Positions 7,968 to 15,962 of a stretch of 36,903 bases of DNA are shown here, piece after piece. Below the pieces are notes generated by a model. That model was not told the origin of the DNA and did not search any database. It saw nothing but the letters and a program-made list of their open reading frames with translations. Every line of letters starts with the position of its first letter. Position 1 is the stretch's first letter. The stretch comes from Prevotella sp. Its GTDB lineage: Bacteria > Bacteroidota > Bacteroidia > Bacteroidales > Bacteroidaceae. Made by a program: the position numbers and the translations under genes. The DNA lies in contig JALERP010000174.1 of assembly GCA_022764085.1 (NCBI GenBank), positions 1-36,903 of the forward strand, written 5' to 3'.

Positions 7968-8759
7968 TTATTCTTTTTTCATGAGATTTTCCATGTCGTC
8001 ATAGCTGATGGTCAGCTCAATGCGTCCCAGTGCGTATGGGGCAATCTCGTATGGATTGTAGATGAATGTAATGCCCTCCTTGCCAAGCACGTAATTGTTC
8101 GACGGATACATCTCCATCGAGAAGAGGTAGCCCTTGTCGTGTAGCTCGTTGATGTCCTTGCAGTTGGCCTTCTTCAAAAGGGCCTTTTGCAGCAATTTGT
8201 TCAGCTTCACCTTGTAACCCGGCACCAGCACATCCTCCAGTGTGAGTGTCTTGCCGGTGGTCTTGTCAAAGTTGAGGGTCAGCAGTTGGTTAAGCCCGTG
8301 TGCCCCTCCCTGAAAGTTGTACGTGTCGATGAAGTAGGTCACAACGCCTTCCCTGCCGTCCTCCGTCCGTGTCTTGATGTTGGCAACATATTCATAAATG
8401 GGTTTCTTGTCGATGTCAAGTTTGTCCTCTCTATATAGGGGCAGCATGTCATTCTTATATGAAGAGGCGTTGACATTGACAAACGAATCCACAGCTGCAG
8501 TGATATCCACATAGTGCAGATTGAAAATCTTGGCGGTGATGGCGTCGTTTACGCTTTTCCTGATGTCCTCGCTGCCTTCTTTCACGTATTTCACGTTGAT
8601 GTTCATCTCGTAGGCAGGTGAGTTGGCATCCTTGGTAAGCGCCACCCTTTTCTCCACCTTTATGCTGTCGAAGGTGAGTTGTTCAGGGGTATAAGACCCC
8701 GAGCAGGCCGCTGACACTGCTCCAGCCAATGTTAAAGAGTATAATGCAGTCTTTTTCAT
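7968..8759 (-). CDS. DUF3298-containing lipoprotein
   Basis: A 263-residue lipoprotein from the ATG at 8759. The signal peptide KKTALYSLTLAGAVSAAC ends in a lipobox, so the mature protein should be lipid-anchored. The C-terminal half has the DUF3298 hallmark YNFQGGAHGLN (about residue 150) and the matching TIGR-type DUF4163 N-terminal half. An in-frame ATG at 8771 also exists, but the promoter at 8780-8810 would leave only about two bases of leader, so 8759 is preferred. The family is often surface- or periplasm-located, with unknown function. Confidence 0.82.
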   Translation of the reverse strand: MKKTALYSLTLAGAVSAACSGSYTPEQLTFDSIKVEKRVALTKDANSPAYEMNINVKYVKEGSEDIRKSVNDAITAKIFNLHYVDITAAVDSFVNVNASSYKNDMLPLYREDKLDIDKKPIYEYVANIKTRTEDGREGVVTYFIDTYNFQGGAHGLNQLLTLNFDKTTGKTLTLEDVLVPGYKVKLNKLLQKALLKKANCKDINELHDKGYLFSMEMYPSNNYVLGKEGITFIYNPYEIAPYALGRIELTISYDDMENLMKKE

Positions 8760-8779
8760 AAATATGTTCATTTTGTCTG

Positions 8780-8810
8780 CAAAGTTAGTATTTATGTGTC
8801 AAATAACAAA
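8780..8810 (-). promoter_or_regulatory. Bacteroidetes-type promoter for the DUF3298-rsmG-MBL unit
   Basis: Read on the minus strand, TTTG (8810-8807) is 19 bases from TAACTTTG (8787-8780). Both boxes and the spacing match the TTTG/TAnnTTTG promoter. Transcription would start near 8773. Confidence 0.7.
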
Positions 8811-8835
8811 ATAAATTAAGAATTATTCAAGTATT

Positions 8836-8867
8836 CTTGATTATTTGCAGATTATTTTGTAATTTTG
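8836..8867 (+). promoter_or_regulatory. Promoter for the HAD-panB unit
   Basis: TAATTTTG at 8860-8867 is a full -7 match. CTTG at 8836-8839 is a one-mismatch upstream box with 20-base spacing; an exact TTTG at 8844-8847 is too close (12 bases). The predicted start near 8874 excludes the upstream in-frame codon at 8865 and supports the ATG at 8904. Confidence 0.65.
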
Positions 8868-8903
8868 CAGCCGATTTTGAGAAAAAACAAAAAAAGTAAA
8901 AAG

Positions 8904-9539
8904 ATGAACACAATTAAGGCAGCCCTGTTCGACCTCGACGGAGTGGTGTTCGACACCGAACCGCAATACACTGAGTTCTGGGGCGCACAGTGCAGGGAGT
9001 TCCATCCCGAACATCCGGGGTTGGAACACGAAATCAAGGGTCAGACCCTTGTGCAGATTTTCGACCGCTTCTTTAGCGGCGGGCTTTTATACAGTCAGGA
9101 TATCATCACAGCCCGGCTCAATGAGTTCGAACATAACATGCAGTTCAACTATGTCGAAGGTTTCCAGGCCTTTGTGGGCGAGCTTCGTGCCAATGGCGTG
9201 AAGACTGCAGTGGTGACCAGTTCCAACCAGGCGAAGATGCAGAGCGTATATGAACATCGACCGGAATTCCAAGGGCTTTTCGATGCCATCCTCACTTCCG
9301 AGGACTTTGAGCGCAGCAAGCCCGACCCCGACTGCTATCTCAAGGCTGCGACACGCTTGGATGCCGACATATCCGAGTGTATTGTCTTCGAGGACAGTTT
9401 CAACGGCCTGAAGTCCGGTCGGGCGGCAGGTATGAAGGTAGTGGGACTTGCCACCACCAACAGTGCGGAGAGCATTGCGCCGTATTCAGACATAGTAATT
9501 AACGATTATAAGAACTTTGACCCATGGCAGGATATTTAA
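8904..9539 (+). CDS. HAD-family phosphatase (beta-phosphoglucomutase-like subfamily)
   Basis: A 211-residue haloacid-dehalogenase-fold hydrolase. Motif I is [12 protein letters not shown] (about residues 7-18) with the nucleophilic and acid/base Asp pair, motif II is VVTSSN, motif III Lys is in [12 protein letters not shown] and motif IV is [17 protein letters not shown]. The inserted helical cap between motifs I and II is the subfamily I type of beta-phosphoglucomutase and small-sugar-phosphate phosphatases. Substrate is not fixed by sequence. It overlaps panB by 16 bases, so a link with pantothenate synthesis is possible but may be only coupling. Confidence 0.88.
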   Translation: MNTIKAALFDLDGVVFDTEPQYTEFWGAQCREFHPEHPGLEHEIKGQTLVQIFDRFFSGGLLYSQDIITARLNEFEHNMQFNYVEGFQAFVGELRANGVKTAVVTSSNQAKMQSVYEHRPEFQGLFDAILTSEDFERSKPDPDCYLKAATRLDADISECIVFEDSFNGLKSGRAAGMKVVGLATTNSAESIAPYSDIVINDYKNFDPWQDI

Positions 9540-10345
9540 TTAGTGACACACGCAAGGTGACCACTCACCGTTTTATCGAGATGAAGCAGAAGCATGAGAA
9601 AATCTCCATGCTCACCTCATACGACTTCACAACAGCCGGTATCGTTGACCGTGCCGGCATCGACGGCATCCTCGTAGGCGATTCGGCATCCAATGTGATG
9701 GCCGGCAATAGCACTACGTTGCCCATCACCATCGACCAGATGATATATCATGCACGCTCTGTTGTGCGTGCGGTCAACCGTGCCCTCGTGGTATGCGACA
9801 TGCCTTTTGGCAGCTATCAGGTTGACCCTGTGGATGGAGTGCGCAATGCCATACGCATCATGAGAGAGAGCGGCTGTGATGCCCTAAAACTCGAAGGCGG
9901 TGTGGAGATTGTGGAGACAGTGAAGCGCATTCTTGATGCGGGAATACCAGTGATGGGGCATCTCGGACTCACCCCGCAGAGCATCAACAAGTTCGGCACA
10001 TACGCAGTGCGTGCCAAGGAAGAGGCAGAGGCTGCCAAGCTGATGAGTGACGCCAAGGCGTTGGCTGAGGTAGGATGCTTTGCCGTGGTACTCGAGAAAG
10101 TGCCTGCAAAGCTTGCAGGCGAAGTTTCGTCTGCCATTTCTATCCCCACTATTGGTATTGGTGCCGGCAACGGTACTGACGGTCAAATCCTTGTGGTGGA
10201 TGACATGCTCGGCAAGACCAACGGGTTCAGTCCGCGCTTCCTGCGTCGTTATGCCGACCTCAACACCATAATGACAGATGCCATCGGGCATTATGTGGAG
10301 GACGTCAAGAACTGTGATTTCCCCAACGAGAAAGAGTCATATTAG
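9524..10345 (+). CDS. panB: 3-methyl-2-oxobutanoate hydroxymethyltransferase PanB
   Basis: A 273-residue TIM-barrel enzyme that transfers a hydroxymethyl group from 5,10-methylene-tetrahydrofolate to alpha-ketoisovalerate, giving ketopantoate, the first committed step of pantothenate synthesis. Visible signatures: [39 protein letters not shown] (Mg-binding Asp), [38 protein letters not shown] and [20 protein letters not shown]. Length is normal. The ATG at 9524 is inside the HAD gene. panC and panD lie 9 kb away on the other strand; panE is not in the window. Confidence 0.96.
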   Translation: MAGYLISDTRKVTTHRFIEMKQKHEKISMLTSYDFTTAGIVDRAGIDGILVGDSASNVMAGNSTTLPITIDQMIYHARSVVRAVNRALVVCDMPFGSYQVDPVDGVRNAIRIMRESGCDALKLEGGVEIVETVKRILDAGIPVMGHLGLTPQSINKFGTYAVRAKEEAEAAKLMSDAKALAEVGCFAVVLEKVPAKLAGEVSSAISIPTIGIGAGNGTDGQILVVDDMLGKTNGFSPRFLRRYADLNTIMTDAIGHYVEDVKNCDFPNEKESY

Positions 10346-10354
10346 TTATCAGGT

Positions 10355-11536
10355 ATGAATACCCAAAATACACAGATACACATCAAGGCATGGCAGCGCG
10401 GATTTTGGTTTCTTGCGATAGCCAATTTCCTCGTTGCCATGTCCGTGTATGTACTTGTGCCCGTCATGCCCATGTGGCTTATGCAGGATGAGGGGTTCAC
10501 CGCACGTGATGCAGGACTGGCGATGGGAGCATTCGGAGTGGGAATGTTCACACTTGGCGGTTTCTGTTCGTATCTCGTACAGCGTTATCGACGCAACTTG
10601 GTTTGTATGGATGCCATTGTCGTGATGGTGATATGCGTGTCGCTGCTTGGTGGATTCTTCGACGATGAACTGAGTTTTATGGGCAAATGGTGGATATTTG
10701 CGCAGCGCATCCTTTTCGGTGCAGTATATGGATTGGCTGAGATGGTGCTTGCCAGTACACTTGTCATTGATAAGAGCTCGTCATCGATGCGCACCGAGGC
10801 TAACCATAGTGTTGCGTGGTTCTCGCGCTTTGCCGTGGCGTTGGGACCGTTGTGCGGACTCTTGGTTTATTGGCTCGGAGGCAGTTTCCGCTTGGTGGTC
10901 TTTTTCTCCGACGCATGTGTCATAGCCTCCTTGTTACTTATACGTTCGGTGCGTTTCCCATTCCGTGCTCCCGAGGATAACATACATTTCTTCAGTCTCG
11001 ACCGTTTCTTTCTTGTCCAGGGCACACCGCTTTTCATCAATATTTTCCTTATAATGCTCCCCGTGGGAATGCTATTCTCGCTGTCACTCCCGTGGATGTT
11101 CTATGCGATGATGATGGCGGGATTTGCGCTTGCGCTCATTTCCCAGCGTTTTGTGTTCCGCAATGCAGAGCTGAAGAGTGAGGTGGTCACAGGTATGATA
11201 CTCATTATTGCCGCTATGCAGATGATGCTTACGTACCGTCTTGACGTTATTATATATGTGGCTCCCACAATGATAGGTCTTGCCATCGGTATCATTGGCT
11301 CACGCTTCCTGTTGTTCTTCATAAAGCTGAGCCGCCATTGCCAAAGGGGCACTTCTTCAAGCTCATTCCTCTTGGGATGGGAGTCTTCGATAGCCGTCGG
11401 CATAGGATTGGGATATGTAGCATTCATTGGCAATGCCAATGCCCTTCTCGTATGTTCGCAGTGCATTTCGGTGTTGGCGTTTGCGATGTATCTTGCTTTC
11501 ACCCACCGTTGGTTCCTAAATCACAAAAACAGATGA
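10355..11536 (+). CDS. MFS transporter, substrate unknown
   Basis: A 393-residue inner-membrane protein with about 12 hydrophobic segments and a loop after the sixth (PFRAPEDNIHFFSLDRF). The N-terminus (FLAIANFLVAMSVYVLVPVM) and DAGLAMGAFGVGMFTLGGF resemble major-facilitator drug/metabolite exporters of the Bacteroidetes. The gene starts 9 bases after panB and ends in an ATGA overlap with the TIGR02757 gene. Export or import of a pantoate or pantothenate-type compound is possible from position but is not shown by sequence. Confidence 0.82.
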   Translation: MNTQNTQIHIKAWQRGFWFLAIANFLVAMSVYVLVPVMPMWLMQDEGFTARDAGLAMGAFGVGMFTLGGFCSYLVQRYRRNLVCMDAIVVMVICVSLLGGFFDDELSFMGKWWIFAQRILFGAVYGLAEMVLASTLVIDKSSSSMRTEANHSVAWFSRFAVALGPLCGLLVYWLGGSFRLVVFFSDACVIASLLLIRSVRFPFRAPEDNIHFFSLDRFFLVQGTPLFINIFLIMLPVGMLFSLSLPWMFYAMMMAGFALALISQRFVFRNAELKSEVVTGMILIIAAMQMMLTYRLDVIIYVAPTMIGLAIGIIGSRFLLFFIKLSRHCQRGTSSSSFLLGWESSIAVGIGLGYVAFIGNANALLVCSQCISVLAFAMYLAFTHRWFLNHKNR

Positions 11537-12309
11537 ACAGAAACTCACTCCAAGGTAATGTGCCTGCTGATACAGCCGCACTGCTCCGCGAATATGCGTT
11601 GAGATATGAGACCGCGGATTTCCTGAATGGCGACCCAAGTTGGTTTATGCACCAGGTGGAGCCTGTGGCCGACCGCGTCATGCTTGCCTTTCTTGCCTCA
11701 TCGTTGAGCTATGGCAACAGGACCCAGTTCTTTCCAAAGATTCAGTATATGCTTGATTCATCACATGGCAATGTGGAAGAGTGGGTGAGGAGCGGTGATT
11801 TTGCCAGAGATATTCCCGATGACTCCTCCCGGTGTTATTATCGCCTTTACACCTTTGGCAAGGTGCATAGGTTCCTTGCCGCCATTCGTCAGATGTTGGC
11901 TGACTACGGCTCTCTCACCGAGTTTGTGCGCCAGTCCACTCCCGACGGACGTTGTCTCACGGCAGTGTCGGCATTGACATCGTATTTCTCCTCACGTGGC
12001 ATTGAGGGCATCATTCCGAAGAATACGCAGTCGTCGTGCAAGCGTGTCTGTATGTTCATGCGTTGGATGGTGCGCGGAGGTTCGCCCGTTGACCTTGGCG
12101 TATGGGAGGATTTTATCGACCGCCGCACTCTCATCATGCCTATGGACACCCATGTGGTGCAGCAGTCGGTGCGTCTCGGGCTTCTTAAGTCCTCCTCGGC
12201 TTCAATGTCTTCAGCCTTGCGTCTCACCTCTGCCATGTCGGAGGTTTTTCCCGATGACCCGCTGAAAGGCGATTTTGCATTATTTGGATATGGGGTGAGC
12301 AACAAATAG
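11533..12309 (+). CDS. TIGR02757 (DUF2400) family protein
   Basis: A 258-residue protein from the ATG at 11533 that overlaps the MFS stop. Matches the TIGR02757/DUF2400 pattern: DPSWFMHQ, DRVMLAFLASSLSYGNRTQF, the helix-rich middle, and MRWMVR...DLGVW...MPMDTHVVQQSVRLGLL near residues 175-215. The last segment recalls the D-x-H-V helix of HhH-GPD DNA glycosylases, but no activity is established. The gene is the end of the HAD-panB-MFS run. No terminator was found after it; the next 410 bases are repeats. Confidence 0.88.
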   Translation: MNRNSLQGNVPADTAALLREYALRYETADFLNGDPSWFMHQVEPVADRVMLAFLASSLSYGNRTQFFPKIQYMLDSSHGNVEEWVRSGDFARDIPDDSSRCYYRLYTFGKVHRFLAAIRQMLADYGSLTEFVRQSTPDGRCLTAVSALTSYFSSRGIEGIIPKNTQSSCKRVCMFMRWMVRGGSPVDLGVWEDFIDRRTLIMPMDTHVVQQSVRLGLLKSSSASMSSALRLTSAMSEVFPDDPLKGDFALFGYGVSNK

Positions 12310-12365
12310 TGTGTCAGAATGTCAAAGAACGCTATTATTGAAACCGTTTCATGTTTTTACGGGTG

Positions 12366-12373
12366 CAAAGATA
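12366..12373 (-). promoter_or_regulatory. Orphan minus-strand -7 box facing the TIGR02757 gene
   Basis: On the minus strand TATCTTTG is followed by CAC, an exact -7 match. It points toward lower coordinates, where there is no minus-strand gene, only the antisense of TIGR02757. No proper upstream box is present. The decamer repeats at 12394-12462 lie just upstream of it, and the palindrome TGAAACCGTTTCA (12339-12351), with the same half-site, just downstream. Confidence 0.4.
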
Positions 12374-12393
12374 CGTTTTTTTTATTTTGCGCT

Positions 12394-12462
12394 GTCCGTT
12401 TCAGTCCGTTTCAGCCAGATAAGGCGAGATAAGTCAGTTTCAGTCCGTTTCAGTCCGTTTCG
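12394..12462. repeat. Decameric repeats GTCCGTTTCA (5 copies in two blocks)
   Basis: Exact copies start at 12394, 12404 and 12443; variants start at 12433 (GTCAGTTTCA) and 12453 (GTCCGTTTCG). Copies within a block are spaced 10 bases apart, about one DNA turn, so they face the same side. A 19-base spacer with GATAAG twice separates the blocks. They are too short for CRISPR and look like protein-binding iterons or a simple tandem repeat. Confidence 0.8.
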
Positions 12463-12488
12463 TTATGGTAAAATGCCATAAGCGTGAC

Positions 12489-12602
12489 AGCGTGACAATT
12501 ATATATATAGAAAAGTCGTGTGAGAGGAAATTAACGAACTATATATATATAGTAAGCGAATTTCCCGTTATAGGAAGTTTTTATATATATAATTGTCACG
12601 CT
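12489..12602. repeat. Nested inverted repeat, 21-bp perfect arms
   Basis: Arms 12489-12509 and 12582-12602 are exact reverse complements (each contains GTGACAATTATATATATA or its complement). Inside are a second stem, GGAAATT (12526-12532) with AATTTCC (12559-12565), and a central 16-bp palindrome ACTATATATATATAGT (12538-12553). The whole could fold as one long hairpin. GTGACA-rich ends and AT-rich interior suggest a MITE-like or structural element; no open frame or target-site duplication was recognised. Confidence 0.8.
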
Positions 12603-12630
12603 AACGTCATAAACTGTTCTTTTCTTGTAG

Positions 12631-12694
12631 CAACGCAGATACCTGCGATGCCCAACGCAGGTATCTGCATCGACCATCGCAGGTATCTGCGTTG
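12631..12694. repeat. Inverted repeat with three copies of a palindrome-like 14-mer
   Basis: The 20-base arms 12631-12650 and 12675-12694 are exact reverse complements. The core is CGCAGATACCTGCG in the left arm and CGCAGGTATCTGCG in the right. A third, one-off copy (CGCAGGTATCTGCA) lies in the loop at 12656-12669. It lies between convergent genes but has no T-run on either strand, so it is a poor intrinsic terminator. Confidence 0.8.
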
Positions 12695-12719
12695 GGTGGG
12701 GGATGTCATGCCGGCGAAT

Positions 12720-15107
12720 TTATAACGCCACGGAGAGTTTTACGTTTATCTGTCTGCCAGTGAGATAGTTGGGGACACCGTACTGCTGGTTTGTCACGTC
12801 GGTCACCCAATAGTATGAATTCACGTTGTTTATGCCGAAGAGATTGAGGCAGTCGATGCCGAGCCATGCGTTCTTGACGGGAGACTTGCGGTTGCCGCGG
12901 TCGTAAAGGCGGTAGCTCATTCCGATGTCGGCACGCTTGTAGGCTGGAGCGCGGAACACCATCTGCTCCAAGCCGCTGTGGGGAGGACCGAAGGGCAGAC
13001 CGTCGGCAATGGCGAGGCGGAGTGTCATCTTCCATTTCTCGGTGCCTGGGAAGTAGTCGGTGAAGTGCACGTTTACTGAATACCGCTGGTCGGTGGGCAT
13101 AGGCACCCACTTGCCGTCCATCTTCTGCTTTGTGCTCATCAGCGAGAGGGTTACCCATGAGTCGGTGCCGGGCACAAATTCGCCGTAGAACTTGAGGTCG
13201 ATACCCGCTGCATAACCATCGCATTGGTTGCCGCCGTAATACGTAATCTTCACGTTGTTCACGTTATATGGAATGAGGTTGTGCATCAGCTTGTAATAGG
13301 CTTCGGCAGAGAACTTGTAGGGGCGGTCTTTCATCTTAAAGCGATAGTCGAACGCTCCCACAAAATGTATTGACTGTTGGCTCTTTATCTTATTGTTGAG
13401 AACGGCACGCGTGATACCGTCGGTAGTGACAGTGTCGCGAATCTCCTTGAAGAACGGAGCCTGGTAATAGAGGCCCGTGGAGAAGCGTAAAGTGATGTCG
13501 TTGTTGAATGCCGGCACCATGGCTATAGAGGCTCGGGGCGACACCGTGGTCTCGTTGTTGAACGACCAATGGCTGAAGCGCACACCGTAGTTGAAAGTGA
13601 AGAACGACTGCCGCTCGCTGTTTGTGGCAAAGCGGTAAGTGTCCTGAAGGTAGCCCTCGATACGTGTACTGTTTATCTTGTTGGTGGAGCGCAGGGTGTA
13701 GATTAGGTCGAGACGCTGCGGGTTGTGTGGGATGGAGTAGCCGCTGGAGTCGCGCATCTCGTATTCGGATGCCTTCTCCTTGATGTTTTCGAACTTAAAG
13801 GTTAGCGCACCCTCGATGTCGTGTTTGCCCGACTTGTGGTTGGCAATCATTTTCAAGCTTGTCATCTTGGATGTGAGATAGTTGCGTGCATGCTCCATAT
13901 AGGTACCCACTCCCAGGTTCTCGCTGGTGTTGGTGTCGTCGAGCCAGTATTGTCCCTGTATGTCATAGGTCTCTTGCTCCTTGCTGTAGAACGCCGATGC
14001 AAGCAGCGACACTTTGGTCTGACGCCTTGCGCCGAACACGCGGCTGACGGACAAGTTGCCGAAGAAGGTTCGGAATATGTCCTTCTCCTGACCGTCGAAA
14101 TATACCTTGAACGACTTCACGTCCTGCATTGTGCCGAATGAGGTCTCGCGGTCGGTAGGACGGAAGTTATAGTGGTTCTCTGATATGTTTCCCATAAAGT
14201 CGATGGTCCAAAGTGAGTCAGGACGATAACTGAGGAAGGTCTGGTAATCCAGGTAGTTAGGACGGTATTCGCCCTTGGTCTCAAGTGAGCCGAGCAGGTA
14301 GCGGTTGGTCTTATAGCGCACGGCGTGGCTCATCGAGAAGCGTTGGTTGCCTACGGCGGCAAAAGCAGTTCCGCCAAGCAGCGACACCGAGGCAGATACC
14401 TCGGAGCGGGTGGGGCGGCGATAGGTGATGTCGAGTGCCGATGACATCTTGTCGCCGTATTTTGCCTCGAATCCACCAGAGGAGAATCCGATTGACTCCA
14501 CCATGTCGGCATTGATGATGCTGAGTCCCTCTTGTTGTCCGCTGCGTATGAGTAGCGGGCGGTATATCTCCACATTATTTATATATACGGAATTCTCGTC
14601 GAAACTGCCTCCGCGCACGTTGTACTGCGATGACAGTTCGTTGTGTGTGCTTACGCCCGCCTGCTGCTGTATCAGCTCCTCCACGGCATTGCCCGATGTG
14701 GAGGGCGAGTCTTTTAGCTTGCTCGCGTCGAGTTTTTCCATTGGGGTAGTCTGCCTTCGCTTTTCTGTGACCACAATCTCGTTGAGCGCATCCATGGGTG
14801 ACAATGTAATCTTTAGTGTCTGCTTTCCGCGCGGACGGCGAAGGACACGGGTCTTTGACTTGTAGCCCACCATGGAGAACCTGATGGCAACAGAGTCGGC
14901 AGAACGAAGTGACATGGAAAAACGCCCCTTGAGGTCGGTCATGGTGGCTTTGCCCTGGGCGAGGCACGACACCGATGCAAGTTCGATGGCATTGTCGTTG
15001 GAGTCAACCACGCGCCCTGTGAGCACGAAGTCCTGTGCCTTGATACCACAGAGCGGCAGGCAGAGGAGCAATGATAAAAGTATATTTCGTAGTATGTACA
15101 TCTGCAT
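12720..15107 (-). CDS. TonB-dependent receptor with CarboxypepD_reg-like N-terminal domain
   Basis: A 795-residue outer-membrane receptor from the ATG at 15107 (15101 also possible). Signal peptide about residues 1-25 (ILRNILLSLLLCLPLCGIKA). Residues about 27-110 are a CarboxypepD_reg-like beta domain (LTGRVVDSNDNAIELASVSC). The plug follows (VVTEKRRQTTPMEKLD, YNVRGGSFDENSVYINNVEI), then a beta-barrel rich in alternating aromatic strands, ending INVKLSVAL. In the family such receptors import ligands using TonB-ExbBD energy. No SusD-type partner or sugar enzymes are adjacent, so it is not an obvious polysaccharide locus; ligand unknown. Confidence 0.9.
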   Translation of the reverse strand: MQMYILRNILLSLLLCLPLCGIKAQDFVLTGRVVDSNDNAIELASVSCLAQGKATMTDLKGRFSMSLRSADSVAIRFSMVGYKSKTRVLRRPRGKQTLKITLSPMDALNEIVVTEKRRQTTPMEKLDASKLKDSPSTSGNAVEELIQQQAGVSTHNELSSQYNVRGGSFDENSVYINNVEIYRPLLIRSGQQEGLSIINADMVESIGFSSGGFEAKYGDKMSSALDITYRRPTRSEVSASVSLLGGTAFAAVGNQRFSMSHAVRYKTNRYLLGSLETKGEYRPNYLDYQTFLSYRPDSLWTIDFMGNISENHYNFRPTDRETSFGTMQDVKSFKVYFDGQEKDIFRTFFGNLSVSRVFGARRQTKVSLLASAFYSKEQETYDIQGQYWLDDTNTSENLGVGTYMEHARNYLTSKMTSLKMIANHKSGKHDIEGALTFKFENIKEKASEYEMRDSSGYSIPHNPQRLDLIYTLRSTNKINSTRIEGYLQDTYRFATNSERQSFFTFNYGVRFSHWSFNNETTVSPRASIAMVPAFNNDITLRFSTGLYYQAPFFKEIRDTVTTDGITRAVLNNKIKSQQSIHFVGAFDYRFKMKDRPYKFSAEAYYKLMHNLIPYNVNNVKITYYGGNQCDGYAAGIDLKFYGEFVPGTDSWVTLSLMSTKQKMDGKWVPMPTDQRYSVNVHFTDYFPGTEKWKMTLRLAIADGLPFGPPHSGLEQMVFRAPAYKRADIGMSYRLYDRGNRKSPVKNAWLGIDCLNLFGINNVNSYYWVTDVTNQQYGVPNYLTGRQINVKLSVAL

Positions 15108-15218
15108 AATTTTTTTAATAATATAAACGAGAAATACCAAAATTTATTATGGAAATGTCAGAAAAATATGTCAATAATGCATATAAATTGTCAGTTTAAC
15201 AATATTTTCAACTCAATC

Positions 15219-15250
15219 TTTGCAAGTTCAAAGAATAATTCCTATCTTTG
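15219..15250 (+). promoter_or_regulatory. Full Bacteroidetes promoter for the mce-mmdA unit
   Basis: TTTG at 15219-15222, 20-base spacer, TATCTTTG at 15243-15250. Both boxes and spacing fit the consensus. Transcription would start near 15257, about 50 bases before the mce ATG. Confidence 0.8.
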
Positions 15251-15306
15251 CATCGTCTTTATGACTAAATGCGATTCAGTATTAACATTAAATAAAACAT
15301 AAGTAT

Positions 15307-15711
15307 ATGAAGATTTCGCACATTGAGCATCTGGGCATTGGTGTCCAGAGCATTGAAGAAGCACTCCCGTACTTTGAGAACGTATTGGGACTGAAGTGTT
15401 ATGCAGTAGAGGAAGTGGCCGACCAGAAGGTTAAGACCGCATTCCTGAAATGTGGTGAGGTGAAGCTCGAACTGCTTGAGCCGACATCTCCCGAAAGTAC
15501 CATACAGAAGTGGCTCGACAAGGGCAACCATGGAGTTCACCACGTGGCGTTCTGCATCGAGGACGGTGTGGCAAACGCATTGGCAGAGTGTGACGAGAAG
15601 GGCATCCGACTCATCGACAAGGCTCCGCGCAAGGGTGCCGAGAACCTGAACATAGCCTTCCTGCACCCGAAGTCAACCGAGGGAATACTCACTGAGCTTT
15701 GTGAGCACTAA
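15307..15711 (+). CDS. mce: Methylmalonyl-CoA epimerase
   Basis: A 134-residue vicinal-oxygen-chelate protein that interconverts (R)- and (S)-methylmalonyl-CoA. Metal ligands are visible in ISHIEHLGIGV (His near residue 7), KLELLEP (Glu), GVHHVAFCIED (His) and ILTELCEH (Glu). It supplies the correct epimer to the decarboxylase or mutase of the succinate-propionate pathway. The gene has a strong promoter and precedes mmdA by 251 bases, a gap occupied by an inverted-repeat element. Length is typical. Confidence 0.93.
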   Translation: MKISHIEHLGIGVQSIEEALPYFENVLGLKCYAVEEVADQKVKTAFLKCGEVKLELLEPTSPESTIQKWLDKGNHGVHHVAFCIEDGVANALAECDEKGIRLIDKAPRKGAENLNIAFLHPKSTEGILTELCEH

Positions 15712-15800
15712 TTCATCAAGCCTGCGGCAAAATTAAAGGATAAAAAAAGCGAAAATAATAATTATATACTCGACTTTCGGAAGTAAGGTAGATTATTGGA

Positions 15801-15957
15801 AGTTAAGGAGTTAAGGAGTTAAGGAGTTAAGCCAAATGTACATACGATTAATGTCTTTGCACTTAAATCCAATGCTCAATACTAATGGCTTAACTCCTTA
15901 ACTCCTTAACTCCTTAACTACCCCAAAAATGAGTACATCAGAAACTTGAATTATATA
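15801..15957. repeat. Intergenic inverted-repeat element, complete copy 2 (34-bp perfect arms)
   Basis: Left arm 15801-15834 and right arm 15886-15919 are exact reverse complements, built from tandem GGAGTTAA/TTAACTCC units, with a 51-base loop. Downstream is AGAAACTTGAATTATATA (15940-15957), identical to the copy at 142-159, ending 5 bases before the mmdA ATG. A transcript from the mce promoter would have a very stable hairpin between mce and mmdA, which could stop readthrough or protect mRNA ends. No T-run follows the hairpin. Confidence 0.85.
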
Positions 15958-15962
15958 TAAAA

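Noticed and set aside
12394..12462. CRISPR array
   Set aside because: Repeats are 10 bases with no regular unique spacers and no cas genes.
12465..12725. Plus-strand 86-codon frame in the repeat-filled gap
   Set aside because: It runs through two inverted repeats and has no protein-like pattern.
12720..15107. Polysaccharide utilisation locus around the TonB receptor
   Set aside because: No SusD-like lipoprotein, glycoside hydrolase or sensor gene is adjacent.
15141..15306. Riboswitch (for example cobalamin) in the divergent region before mce
   Set aside because: Only a standard promoter and AT-rich DNA were visible; no conserved box or long paired structure was recognised.
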